The translations under genes and the position numbers were made by a program. The notes below the pieces were generated by a model, which was given only the letters and a program-made list of their open reading frames with translations, was not told the origin of the DNA and searched no databases. A stretch of 64,000 nt of DNA, from assembly GCA_003586115.2 (NCBI GenBank), contig QVOM02000057.1, positions 7,602,054 through 7,666,053 of the forward strand. Reading direction: 5' to 3'. Shown in pieces: positions 23,608-35,943 of this stretch (position 1 is its first letter; each line of letters starts with the position of its first letter). This DNA is from Salvator merianae (taxonomy: Eukaryota > Chordata > Lepidosauria > Squamata > Teiidae).

Positions 23608-23726
23608 AGATGGAAAATTGGCAACCCAAGGGGAACAGGTCTCCTTAGCTCCCAGGGGAGGTTTTCTCTGCCTTTCCCTTTAACATCTCTCCCTAGAGGG
23701 GAGGTCTCATCATGAGGTATGTCACA

Positions 23727-23731
23727 ATTGG
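23727..23731 (-). promoter_or_regulatory. Possible CCAAT box upstream of HSP70-like gene
   Basis: CCAAT on the minus strand, about 120 bases before the first methionine codon. CCAAT boxes are common in HSP70 promoters. I did not find a convincing heat-shock element (alternating GAA and TTC units) or TATA box in the nearest 200 bases. Confidence 0.25.
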
Positions 23732-24612
23732 TCTTCTGAATACCAGTAGCACCTCAGGACCATACCAGATTTGCTTTCTCTACTTAGTGAGTGTCGCTTC
23801 TCCACCCTCCAAAACCACAAGGTCCGTGAGCTGGTGAGGTATAGCTGGTGACTTTGCCCCATGCTAGGTCTTCTAGGGTTTCAGGACAATCCATGGATCT
23901 TCTTCCCATCTTCTGTGTTGCCACTGGCACAGGCACTTAATAGGTCCCACTGTGAAAAGGCAAGACAGGTTGGGCCTCTGCCAAGATCAGACTCCAAACG
24001 ACCTCTCCTATCTCCCAGAATCCTCATTGCTCCTTGATGTCTGATCAGTGCAGCCATCTGGACAGCGGCAAGAGCAAAAATGGGGAAAGGCCAGTGGAAC
24101 TTGCGCCAGAACACACAATCCAGCTTCCTTCAGGCAGTGAGAAAGGCAGAAGGAAGCAACATTTTGGCTTCCACTGCATCCATCTGCACACATCTTCTGC
24201 CCAAATCTTGCCTTGGAATCATCAGAATCGTTGTCATGATGCATTTTCAGGTAGTCAGAGGAGAAAATCTCTTGCCAATGCGGAGACTTGGTTGTGGTGG
24301 GCCCAGGTGAAGTGTCTGATACGCCATTTGTTCTGGCTTTGTGGGGCTAATTTCAGCTTTGGGAGCTTTCATATGTGGGCAGGAGGCATATAGCAGTCTG
24401 GCCACACACAAGCCCCCATGCTTTGCCCTTTGTGGCTAATGTGAGCCAGCTATGGAGGGAGCTGACAGGCAGGATCAGAGCGTCTCACAAGCCCTACTAG
24501 CTTGAAGGAGGTGGCAGCGTGTCATTATGAGCCAAGAACCATTTTGCTGGATGGGCCAAGTGTCCCATTGGCTTCAGCAGCCAAATGCATGTGAAAGAAC
24601 ATGAGGGGCTTA

Positions 24613-24732
24613 CAGTGGTGGTCGCTGGGCAACCTGCTGCAACAGTACGGAGGCCCGGAGGTCCCGCAAACAACCACGGCACACTTTGCACGTGGCGCGA
24701 ACACCCGTCCTTAAAGCCGCCGCCCGCCGCTG
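24613..24732. mobile_element. Fold-back hAT-like MITE, family A, copy 3
   Basis: Ends CAGTGGTGGTCG and, on the other strand, CAGCGGCGGGCG. Flanking 8-mers ggggctta (24605-24612) and agggctta (24733-24740) match at 7 of 8. The core has acagtacggaggcccggagg and cgaacacccgtccttaaagc, matching words in 772-963 and 18951-19051. The inverted arms are less perfect than in the other two copies. Confidence 0.78.
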
Positions 24733-24828
24733 AGGGCTTAAGAGTGCAAAAGCAGGAGCTAAGCTTTAGAGGCGCAACGTGCTTGTTCCTGAACAGGCCC
24801 ATATTGGATGAGGAGACGGCTGCAAACG

Positions 24829-25256
24829 CGGTCATACCTTGGTACTCGTCGTTAATTGGTTCCAGGGGGCGTGACGAGTACCAAAGATGCTGAGTACCAA
24901 ACAAATTTTTCCCATAAGGAATAATGTAAATAGTTGTAATACGTTCCTAAACCAAAGACAACGTGTATTTTTAAGGCAATATGTAAAAAGATAGGGTTGC
25001 ATGTCATGACTTTACACGAGAAATAGACCTGAAAATTAATAAATACCTGTACCGTACTTAGACTAAATACACAAAATGTCCACAGAAGCCACGACGAGAC
25101 CATGAGGGGACATGCACAGGGCAAGAGCTACCTTGTGACTCACGTGTAACCCTTTGTTTCAGCGAGTCACGAGGCCACCTGCACCAGCAAGTTAGCTTGC
25201 GCATTGAGTGCCAAATTCAACGAATTTCAAGGCAGTCAAGTACCAAGGTACCACCG
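24829..25256. mobile_element. Non-autonomous Tigger/mariner-like DNA transposon
   Basis: The left end gcggtcataccttggtactc and the right end, on the other strand, cggtggtaccttggtacttg form an inverted pair. The interior phrase ttttcccataaggaataatg next to repeated 'gagtacc' words is typical of pogo/Tigger-like elements. No transposase frame is present. The TA duplication expected for this class is not clear, so the ends are approximate. Confidence 0.5.
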
Positions 25257-28200
25257 TACTTCTCTGGGGGAGGGGGAATGTTCCCTTGGAGGAGAGGACG
25301 CCATGGAGGACCACCTCAGTTGCTCTGGGAGAGAACGGATAACCTGGCTGGAGGAAGGGTCGCTCTGGTTGACCCTGACTGGCCGGTTCTTTGGTGAGAG
25401 GAACAGGGTAGCCTTGAGGCAGCTGCCGGGGCCTCTCTGTGGCTTCTGACGCCTTCCACGTTGGCGCTTGGTTGGGACAACCCTTGAGTTGGGAGCGGGG
25501 GGCTCTGGGTCACAGTGGGGTTCTGCTCTGGCCCGCCTGGTGCTAGAGGCCGCAGCCTCATCTCCTGGCTGGGATGCTGTGGCGGACCCCGTAGGGTTCC
25601 CTTCTCTCCCCAGCCCTAACACCTCCAGGAAACTGCGGGGAGCTGCCCTCGGGGATTGTGTAGCGTGGGGGCATTGCAAGTGTCCTCTAGCTTCATTTGG
25701 GGGTTACGCAGGCTGTCCAGGCCTTGGTGGCTGGATGAGAATTGAAAAGCTCAAGATGCATCCTGGCAAGATGGGGGTGGATCCGGTGGCCAGGCGCTGA
25801 ACAGCTGGCCTGCACTGGGTGGATGGGTTGGGTCCCAGGGTGTCTCCTCTCCTCTTCAAACCCATACCGATGGCTTCATCGTCATTCATCACAGCGGCGG
25901 TTGAAGCCACAACGGGGAACGGCAGGCCTGGTCCACTGGCTCAGCGCTGGAGGCATCCTGTCCGTCCTTCCCCCTCCATCTTTGGCCCCCCTTGGGCTTC
26001 CCAGTCTGAGGTGGCCAGTTGCGGTCTCCCTCCAGCAATCTGGACAAAGAGGGACCCCGTCAGACGTGAAGCCCTCTGGGCTGATTTTCAAAAGGAATGC
26101 CCATGCTGTGGAAAAACGCTCTCTTTGGCTCGGGGAGTAATTCCTGTTGTATTGGAGCATCTCTCTCACTATTGCCATTCTCACAGTGGTGGAGTCCAGG
26201 ACCTTTTGAACTTGGAAGCAGGAGCCTTTCCTGCCAAGAGTTTTAATTTTTGGTCCTCTGAAACTAGAAGGAATACTGGTCCTCCTGAACTGATTGTATG
26301 AGAACAGGGAAAGAATACAGTCATGATGGGGGGCTGAATAGCTTGCTGTCGTAAAATCCTAAGACTGGAATAAATAAAATGTTCCCTGCTTAACACTTGG
26401 GCCGGCTGGATGGCTTTGTCCATAAACAAGTCAATGCTGGGATAAAGTTCTAACAAAATCATCTTGCAGAAAGGGTTAAGGGAAGATATAAATGTATCCG
26501 TGTGTTTTACTGTTCGTTTTTAAACTTCCTGTATTCTGCCATTTTGGTCCTGGCTGATCAATAAACTTGAATACTGATTTCTCTGCTGGCCTGTGGTGTA
26601 GCAAGTTTTGTCATCTTGTTTTTAAGGAAAAGTGAATCCATATTATTTGTTGTTTTTAGGGACCTTTTGGTGAAGGGCAGGATACAAATTCTTAAATAAA
26701 AAACCAAAAATAACTGTAAAAGCAACAAAACCAAGTAACAACTGGTCACCTGAGCCAGCTTGTATGAACGAGCAGCCAAAGCCTTTCTGCCTTCTCACGA
26801 AAAATAGGAAGTTGCGCTGTAGAATAAATAAGATATTCCAAGCGGGAAAAATGCATCTCCGTGAAAAGCAAACTGGCTTGCTCCAAAGTGTAGAATATTA
26901 GGGTTGGGGTTTTTTTCTCTTTTGCTGTCACTCTCTCTCTCTCGAGCATCTGAGGCAAGCCTCAGTGTTTTGGGGCCTCCTGTGCAAAGCAGAAAGTAAA
27001 AAATGAAAATCAAGGCACGGTTGGTTCTCATGGAAGGGGGGGCAGGGGGGAATGGGGTGCCCTCTGCTCAAAGCCCGTCAGGTCTGCATACCTAGAACGT
27101 TACAGTAGGGCAAACTATAGAGCTACTGTGTCAGGAGTGACCCCCGGGGTCAAAGGTGAAGGGTTTCCCAGGAGTGTATTTGATAGGGACATCTTTGATG
27201 GGAAAGAAATGGCTATACAGACGCACCGGCATTACCATTAGAATGTGTAGCAAAACACAAGCCCCGAAAGCGAGATTTAATGGAATGTAATTAAAACGGC
27301 ACTGTTTAGATTTCCCTCCCTTGTTCGCTGCCCCGCTTCTATCCTGGAGCTCCTCGGTTTTCCCTCTCTTCTCTCCCCACGCCTAGCATTTAACCCCTTG
27401 GTGCTGCATGGTTCGTGACTGGCCTTGGAGAAGGATATTTCGGCAAGCCTGGCTCCTTGTTCAGCGTCCCAGGAAAACAGTGGTTATGCCCCCCCCGCCC
27501 CCCGCAAGCAGAGCGAGACAACGTTGCCGGGTTTCTGCGCTCTTTGCCTTCCCGCACGGCATCTGGAGGAAAATAATCTTGTTTTCTTTCTGGAACAGGT
27601 AACCGTGTTACCTGGCAGCCCAGGTTGGAGCGTTTTGAGATCCTTAAGTTTCAGCTGCTGGCCTCAGACCCTTGCCAAAAATGGCGGGCAAAGGGCCTCC
27701 GACACCCCCGGGAATTGTTCCTGCTCCGCATTTTAAATACTTTAGAGGAGAGAAATACACGTGAAGGAGCCAAAGGAAAAGGAAGATCGAGGGACCTCCC
27801 AGCTACCAGCCACTAAAATGAAGTCACCGTCGTTAGATATGCGGCACCTCCAACATTTGGAAAGGACTGGCACATTCATGCCCTGCCTCTGGGATGCAGG
27901 AGCTCAGCTTTGCTCCCTTCCTGTACAGAACCCAAAGGGTGAAAAGGCTCCTTGAGGTCATCAAGACCAGCTCCTGCCCCTGCTTCAGGCAGGGATCCAG
28001 ATCAATGCTTCTCCAGTCATCATTTATCCTGACAAGTGGTGCAGCTAAAGTTCATGGCTGCAATGAACCCTTACGGGAATACAAGCCCCTCGGCTCTCAA
28101 CTGTGCGCATACTTGTGCCTGGAAGTACGTCTGAGTACGACTGTGTGCGCACTTGCGCCCGAGGCAGCTGCGGGAAAGCAGAGAGAGGTTGCTGTGGCGT

Positions 28201-30120
28201 TTCCCTGGAAGAAGGCTCGGCAAACTGCCTCCGTAGCCAAAGAGAGCGCCCGACTGTCTCTGTGCGAATATCTGTGTTAGGCTGTCCAGATGGCATGCAG
28301 TCAGAAAGCGACTTTTTTGTATGATACGTCACCCAAGCGAACGCCACGGCGCTGTATCGGCCGCTTTGATTGCAGTGAAATGCGGGTGCTTGGCTGAGGG
28401 ATCTCAACAACCCCTTAGCTAAGTTAAGTCCATTTTCACTGCTTGGCTTGAAGATGTGAGCGCTCTGGGCTCTCTCTGAGCTGAGAAAAAATGGCCCTTT
28501 TCCCAAACAGATACCGGTGTGCTCGGCTCTTGCGGGTCACCCTAAGCGAGGGCCAACGCCGCTGCAGCAGCCAAGCGTTGCTAACCGTGAGCGCATTTCG
28601 CCACTCTTAAGGCTTCCCTGCGAAAGGCTGAGAAATCTCCCTGACCCTCCGGCCTGCTTGGCGAAGTCACCTGGTCTTCCCACCGGTCTCCTCCCAGTCT
28701 GTGACCTCCCGCTTCTCGGCACTGCGGGCTCCGCCTTTGCCTGGCGTTAAAGGAGGCCGTATATCACGGTATCCTGGTTGCTGCCCCCCTCCATTAAGTT
28801 GCCAGCCCCCAAGATCAGGGTCATGGATAAAAAGAGATCAGAGGTCAACCGGGCAATCGTGGAGAGGGTGGGGCGGCCAGCCCAGCCACGGAGAGAAGGC
28901 GCAGCCTGGTCCAGAGGCAGGAGGCGAAAATTCACGACCGCATGTGCGGAGCGACAGAGAAGCGCCACCGGATGCATCAGGCATGAGGATTATTAATGCT
29001 GTCGTTACTTAGAAAAGGCACATAGAGCAGATCGCAGTCGACAGAAAGGTAGAACGTGCTGGGCGTGATTTCTGTGTCCCCAAGGCCCCAGGAATCACCG
29101 TCATCATCAACATTATTCTTATTTATTAACAATCACGATGACAACATTTTCTCCACTTCCACCTTCCCCCCCCCGCATGCTGGTGGAAACGTCTCCCTTT
29201 TGGCTGTGGGGTTGCACGTGGAACTCTGGGGCTTCACCAGGGCCTCTGGGTAGAAATGCCGCCCGTGCCGCCTGGCACCTGGCGACGGGCAAGAAGGGCA
29301 AATGATGGCATAACTGGACGGTCCCCGCAGCCCGCAGGAGGTTCATTCATGCCTGTTACATTTCTTGCCCAAAGCCGAGCAACGCAGACGGCGGCTTTCG
29401 CAGCTCGGCTGGATGACCTCGAAGGGCCCCCCAGCTCATGGCTCTGACGGTGTGCGAGGCAAGCAGGGCTTGGCTTCCCAGTCTTTCCTTTCCCGCCAAC
29501 GCTGGAGAAATGTGTGGGAACCGGCATGATTTCCTGCAGCAGCTTTTTTTTGGGGGGGGGGGCTTCCAGTGATGCAAGAGTAGCCGCGTGGCCCTTGTGC
29601 CCGGTGTGCAGAGCAGGGCCTGAGACACGGGGGAACGTTGGCAGCCGCTTCCCTGAGGCTGCCAGGTGCGATGCCCAACGAGCGGACCCTTCCCACAGCC
29701 CCACGCTGCAGCCCCACCCCCAAAGCCTGGGCTTGGAGAGTGGGGGGGAAACCACCCCTGCGTGTCACAGGCCTGCCCAAGGAGGCGTGCCAGGGGTGCC
29801 GCGGCTGTGTTGGCATCGGCCGTCCCCCACGGCCTCCTCCTGTATCATCTCAGTACGCTCTTAAAAGGCGAGGGCCCCCCTCCCCCCTCCCACTTTCGCT
29901 TTATTTCAATCTAATTGAACGGGGATTTCTGAAGATAAAAGCCGGCTGAGCTAATTACGCCTCATTATTGCAAAGGCTTTTCCTTATGCCTCACTTCTCC
30001 TGAAACGCAAGCAAAAGGGTGGGGGAAGGGGGAGGCTATTAAGGAGAAGCCTTTGGTGGAAAACAAAGTTAGTTAATTCACACAGTGAAGCAGAAACGGG
30101 ACGGGCTGTGTGGGTCCTTC
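25257..30120. other. Intergenic stretch with no recognised gene
   Basis: A GC-rich part (25260-26100) has overlapping frames on both strands (such as 25236-25679 on minus), but none shows a domain, codon bias or splice context I recognise. An AT-rich tail of dispersed-repeat type ends near 26700 (gggcaggatacaaattctta). The segments 27220-27310 and 29900-30090 have TAATTA-bearing, repeat-free texture and could be conserved non-coding elements. A GC-rich block at 28500-29850 is otherwise unexplained. Confidence 0.5.
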
Positions 30121-30131
30121 GTCCCCCTGCA

Positions 30132-30132
<1 letters not shown>

Positions 30133-30164
<32 letters not shown>
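30133..30164. repeat. (CA)n microsatellite
   Basis: About 16 uninterrupted CA units. Confidence 0.97.
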
Positions 30165-30166
<2 letters not shown>

Positions 30167-30283
30167 GCCTTTGCAAGGGACAACACCAGAATCAGCTCGC
30201 ACACCCTTGAAAGGTTCATTTTATTTCACTCGGGATATGCGTGTGGCAGAACAGTGGAGGTGGTGGTCATAATGATGTGGAAA

Positions 30284-30315
<32 letters not shown>
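30284..30315. repeat. (ATG)n microsatellite
   Basis: Ten or so ATG units. They give poly-Met or poly-Asp frames that are not real proteins. Confidence 0.97.
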
Positions 30316-31814
30316 ATAAAGGGAGTCAAGCCATCCCAGAACTTCTTGGGGAGCAGCAAGAACCCCACAATACACTATTTGCTTTTGCAGTTGTTACCCG
30401 TGTGTTGGGGTTGCACCACTATTTGCACCACTATTTGTAGAACGTGTGCACACGTGCAAAGGTTGTGCACCAAGCAAGCCAAATACAGGCCAGGATGGGA
30501 GGTCGGGTGGGTTACCTTTTAAACATGTTTTAATGTTTGTTTGATCACATGTCGGGACCCACCTGGGGCCTCCGGATGGAGGGCAGGAGACAAATGCGGC
30601 TAAGGAGTGAACCAGAGCGGGGAAGGCGCCTTTCCGCTCAGGGGCTCAAGCAAACCCCAGCTGCTCACTTTGAGGCACCCAGTGAGGCCCAGCCAGCTTT
30701 GATCCATGGCTGTTCTTACCTGTTTTTAACCTTGCTCTTAAGTGTATATTGAAAAATGCTTTGGGATTTTTAAATGGAGGCAGTACAGTACAAATGTCTT
30801 AAAGAAATGGCAAATAATAGCAACTGCCTTCCTTCTGCTCTCTCCCAGGGTGCAGGATGGGACCATCATTTTGCACTAAATAGGGTGTGTGAAAAGGACG
30901 CTGGGGAAGCCCTGGTCATGAGCTGGGAGAACCGAGCAATGGCGAGTATTTGGTGCTTGCTTAAAAGATATTAATATTGGTGCCTAAATAAATAATTCAT
31001 TTCCAGCCCATCATTTTTTTTGCACAGTTCATTGTTCCATAGCCTTGTTAAGCTAAACCCCAGTTGCCTTTCCATCTTTTTTGCTACCAAAATGTTTTGA
31101 ATGCAGGAGTGGGAGAAATTAATGAGCAAGCCAGAGGCCCTGTGTCAGGAGGGGTGGGAACCTTGGGTCCAGATCTCTGCTTGGTCTCCTTTCCTTTTGC
31201 TCCATGTGAGCAAATATGGGGAGTCTTCAAGGTTATTGCAGAAGTAAATCCCCACCAGTTCCACCTGGAGCTCTTTGAAAAATTAACACAGTAAGGGAAG
31301 AATAATAAACAGGTGGGAATTACTGGATGAAGGGAAAAGTAGTCCAAACACTTAAAGGCTGCAGAAAGACCATGACATTCTCATCTCACCCTTTTTGTTT
31401 ATCTCATCTGGAAACAGCAGCATGGTGGAGTTAAGCTGAAACCTGCCTCTAAATCTGTGTTTTCTTCTCCCCCTCTGATGTGTCAGGCGTCTGCCAAGGC
31501 GAAGGCCATTTGACACAAACGGCTTCCTAAAGTGCAGTGGGGTTTGTAACCATCCAGTGGGAAGCTTCCGGAATAAGAAATTGATCTCCAAATTGATCCT
31601 AATGGGACAACTCTAACATTCTTTTCAGGCGTGTGGGATACGGCAGAGAATCTCCAGGGCCAAAAAAAGCCGTTGCTTTCAATCTGCCAGGAAGACGTCT
31701 CACAAAATCTGAACAGGCAGGGGCACCTGTTCCAAAGGCCACCTGCGTCCTCCTCCTCATATTTATCCCCTCAAGGCCGAACACCCTTTGCTAGAGTTGG
31801 CCTGATGGCCGGGG

Positions 31815-31856
31815 AGGGTCAGGTCAGGTCAGGTCGGGTTGGGTCGGGTCGGGTCA
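31815..31856. repeat. GGTCA/GGTCG pentanucleotide array
   Basis: Eight or so 5-bp units, first GGTCA then mostly GGTCG or GGTTG. The unit is the core of the nuclear-receptor half-site AGGTCA, so it may mimic receptor sites by chance. Confidence 0.85.
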
Positions 31857-32004
31857 GCTGTCCTCCCTTTCTGCTGGGAGTTTGGTTACGCCAAGGACCC
31901 TTTCCGCTGATGAGCTTCCTGGCCACAACAGGTAGCCAAAGTGAGCAGGGAGCGTGGTAGTCATGATACAATGATGTCGCAGCAGTGGCATCACGGCACA
32001 CATG

Positions 32005-32561
32005 GGGCCTTTTTGCACTGAGCTCCGTAGTCCGTTCCCAGTAGTTGGCTTCGGACCGGAGAGGTTGGAGAACGTTGGCTGCCCTTTGCACTCCCGGCCA
32101 GAGGAACGGACCCGAAGCCGACCAGCAGAGGGAACAATGCGAACGGCATCCGCTAGTTCGGTACCGCGCTCCGTACCATCGACCTCCGCTTCGTAACCAG
32201 AGGGCTCCTTATGGAGCCGGCTTCGTAACGGCAGCTAGGCTGCCATGCCCAAAGGGCTATCCCGGGCACGAAGCAGTGCACCGGGGTACGAAGCTTTGGA
32301 CCATGCATGTGCAGCCACGCCAGCCACGCCCGGCCGCCATTTCAAACGCTGATGGGAGTGCGAAAGCACCGTGCCCGATCTTCGCTCCATCGCGGAGGTC
32401 AGAATGAAGACAAGCTTTTACTTGTCTAGCCTTACCCAGCATCGGGTTCGGTTCGGGTACGATGTGGTTCGGATCAGGTGAGGTGCGCGCCCGCAGCAGT
32501 GCGAAAGCTCCGTTCCAGTGAACGGACAAGAACATTCCACCACTGTAGTGCGAAAAGGCCC
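32005..32561. mobile_element. Longer fold-back DNA element with GGGCCTTTT-CGCACT ends
   Basis: The left end reads GGGCCTTTTTGCACTGAGC and the right end, on the other strand, GGGCCTTTTCGCACTACAG. Sub-terminal words cgtagtccgttcccagt and gtccgttcactgg also pair. The interior is rich in CpG (aacggacccgaagccg, ggcttcgtaac), unlike the flanking sequence. It has no coding capacity. No target duplication was found; the class is likely a hAT or a related superfamily. Confidence 0.6.
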
Positions 32562-34549
32562 TTCCTGAAGACAGCTGAACATACCAGAGAGCAAGGGAGA
32601 GCAGAGGAAGGGCACTGGGTTTCTTTGGGTTTTTGGTTTTGCAGTTCTGTGCTGTTTGGGGGCTGCAAACAGGGAATCTTCCCCAGACATGCCAGGATTG
32701 GATCTGTGAGGCAGACAATCTGTCAGCTGAACTACGCCCACTGGACACTCCTATTCTACTCTGTCCAGCAGCAGGGTTCTCAAAGGGGGCTTGTTCCTCT
32801 GCCCGTGCCAGAGCTTTAACAGGGGACTTTGGCGTGCAGAGCAGATGCTCTTTAGCGGAGCTGATCAGATCACCATCCTTGTGGGATGCAGCCGTCGGTC
32901 CCACCCTGGAAGAAGCTCTCCAGAAACAGTTGGTCCTGGTGCTTCTTGCTGAAATCTGTGCAGCAAACAAAGCGAGACTCACGCCTATTTAAGACAGATT
33001 TTCTTTTCTGCAAGATAGGTGCCTCTTATACGTGCAACCAGACTGGCAAAAATCTTGTTTTAAATTTGTCTTAGTTTTAGCACAACTACCCATACTTTTA
33101 TTGTTTGGCAGAACTGTCATAATTATGGAATGCCGTTGTTTGCCGATACCCATTTTGAGTTGATACTCTGCTGTGGCCAAATGACTAATCAATAAATGTT
33201 TCGTTTTTGTTTGTCGTTAATTTCAACAGGAGTTGAGAACCACGTATTTCCCCCAGATCTTTTCTCCCTTTCTTGCTGGAAATCAACCCTAAATTCATTT
33301 CCTTAAAAACATGAATTCTTGAAGTTTGCACTACGTTTGGTTTTCATTGGCAGATAAAACATTTTAAACCTGAGTTTAAAATTAGATTAGCATGCACAAG
33401 GAAAGGCACCCCAGGGACAATTTTGACAAGTCTGAGAGAAAGCAACTGTTTCTCTGACTCAACATTGTGGAAGGAATCCTAGTGCAAAGCAAAACGTCTT
33501 AAGTGTTTTATTTGAGAACCAGAGGTGAGTGAGTTCATTTATAGTCTCTTTGATCCAGAAACTTTTGAGCAGGGAACACGGATAATGAAGCCTGAATTTT
33601 AAAATCTACATTCTAAAATCTCTGATGAGTCGACTCAACTAGTTAACAGAACAATGCAATCAGGCCCTCATCAAATCTATTCTTCTGGGTTCCCTTCTTC
33701 AAAAAAACAAAACCCAGAATGTGCTTGGTGGTTGTTCAATGAAAATGTTTGATTTTTTTTAAAAAAAGAATCACTGTTTTATTTGCTCTAAAAGAAGCAA
33801 GAAACTTAAATAAGGATTGATCATAGATTCCGCATTTTTAGGCCTGAGGACATAAAGAAAAAAATCATTGTTTTGTAGGTACTGTGAAAGGCTTTTGCCT
33901 TTATAGCTGTTTCCGAACTTGAAAATTACATAAAATAAATTTCAAACAAGAGATAGAGACCTGCTTGTACATTATTCATTGTTAATCTGAGGTATTAAAG
34001 CATCTTGTTTCTATGTCTTCCTTCTGGGTTTTTCAATTCTATTCACTTTCTTGGTTGTGCACGACATAAATAGAGACTTTTCTGTTTGACCAAGGGACCT
34101 AACTTCTCTTAACTTTTAATCCACCTTCGATCCACTTCAGTGCAACAGAACACATCAGCCAAAGGGGAAGTTGTTTTCCTTCCACATTATCTAACCCAAA
34201 GTTGAATGTTCTGGGTAGGGCAAATGGAAATTGCTATTATGATATTTTCTGGTTTTCAAAGCTATTTGGCGGGCGGCCTGCCTTTGTGTCATTCCCATCC
34301 AAGTGTTTGACTAAAACGAAAGGAGATATCCTAACATGGTCTGCTTCTCGGTTCTGCTCCCTAGAAAAAGACAGCGGCAATCTCTTTCTTTTCCAAAAAA
34401 ACCTCCCAAGTACAATCAGTGACTGAGAAAGGCAACATTTGAAATTCGTCTGTAAAATGCCACCCTTTCTTCCACTGCTGCTGAAGTAACATGGAATCTG
34501 GAAGGCTTCAGACAGGGTGTGAAGTCCTGGCTTCAAAACCCAGCCTTAT
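32562..34549. other. Intergenic, nothing recognised
   Basis: AT-rich sequence without a gene, clear repeat boundary or microsatellite. Several frames exist, but none carries a motif. Confidence 0.5.
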
Positions 34550-34968
34550 TTTCCTTTCCTTTCCTTTCCCTTCCTTTCTCCTTTCCTTTTTTCCTTTCCT
34601 TTTTCCTTCCCTTTCCTTTTTCCTTTCTATTTTCTTTTCTTTTCTTTTCCTTTCCTTTTTCCTTTCTATTTTCTTTTCCTTTCCTTTCTCCTTTCTATTT
34701 TCTTTTCTTTTCTTTTCCTTTCTCTTTTCCTTTCTCCTTTCCTTTTTCCTTCACTTTCCTTTCCTTTTTCCTTTCTATTTTCTTTTCCTTTCCTTTCTCC
34801 TTTCCTTTTTCCTTTCCTTTTCCTTTCCTTTTTCCTTTCCTTTTTCCTTTCCTTTTTTCCTTTCCTTTTTCCTTTCCTTTTTCTTTTCCTTTCCTTTTTC
34901 CTTTCCTTTCTCCTTTCCTTTTTCTTTTCCTTTCCTTTTTCCTTCCCTTCCCTTCCCTTTCCTTTCCG
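34550..34968. repeat. (TTTCC)n pyrimidine tract, about 420 bp
   Basis: Imperfect TTTCC units with TTTTC and TTCTA variants make a one-strand pyrimidine block over 400 bases. All frames across it (Phe/Ser/Leu on plus, Lys/Glu/Gly on minus) are artefacts. Confidence 0.97.
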
Positions 34969-35868
34969 AAGTGCCTCTTTTCCATGGACACTGATTTCAA
35001 TCCTTCACTTGCACAAGTCCTTTTCTTTTGATTCTTTACCAGCCTGAGGAAAAACAAGGTTAAGCCTCCTTTCCCCTCTCTTTGTGGGTTCATGCGCCTT
35101 CTCCCGAGCTAACAGATCATCCAGCTTTTACAGCCCAACAGACAAGGGGGACGGTGCTTACCCAACCACATGCCTGCACTTCAATGGGAAGGAGTGCATA
35201 AATCAGAGCGGGGTCAGTGAAATAAATGTAAAAACACAGAGGAACATCGGCTGCAGCCTCCAGTCCGGCGCACACATTCTCTGGAGCGTATCTCACTTGT
35301 TTAGCAGATTGACATCTAAGCTGAGCGTGTCCTGGACTCGCAACATTAATCTCGCCCTAATTGCACCTCTGGAATCCGCAAGATTCAACAGGAGTGGAAC
35401 AAAGATGCTACACCAAACGCCTTTAAAAAGAAAAAAAAAATAGAAGTCCCTGGAGGTGAGAGCAGAAGCAGATTAAAAAAAAACCTAAAAACCATTAAGT
35501 AGGATTTAGGAGCAACCATAATATAAGCAAACGCGAATGGATTAGCTCCTGCTTCATTCTCTGGAAAGAATCAATCTTGGATTACTTTGCTTGATTTTAA
35601 ATGGAGCAGAAGGATTAGTGTAGGAAACATGATGCTTGTTAACAGTCCCTGTATACCTTGCGCTAGGTCGGACAGCCTTGACTAAGCCGTCAGCACCTTT
35701 GCTTTGGACCAAGAGATCAGCAGCAGCACAGGACTCAGGAGGCGGGAGCACTGGAATTCCCACGCTAAACTCTCAGTTCACCCAAATTTCTGGGGCGGAA
35801 TCTAAGTTGCCGCATTTTTCTAGGGAGAAGAGGTCTGCAAAACTCTCTCATTTTGACTGGGGAAAGAT

Positions 35869-35943
35869 TCCTTCCTTCCTTCCTTCCTCCCTTCCTTCCT
35901 TCCTTCCTTCCTTCCTTCCTTCCTTCCTTCCTTCCTTCCTTCC
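35869..35943. repeat. (CCTT)n microsatellite
   Basis: About 18 CCTT units with one CCCT change. Confidence 0.97.

Noticed and set aside
25236..25679. 147-residue minus-strand frame in GC-rich DNA
   Set aside because: GC-rich sequence gives few stops by chance; overlapping frames exist on both strands and none resembles a known protein.
29234..29816. Overlapping minus- and plus-strand frames of 100-170 residues
   Set aside because: High GC lowers stop frequency; no motif or splice support.
34491..35093. Long Phe/Ser-rich (+) and Lys/Glu-rich (-) open frames
   Set aside because: They are translations of the TTTCC tract.
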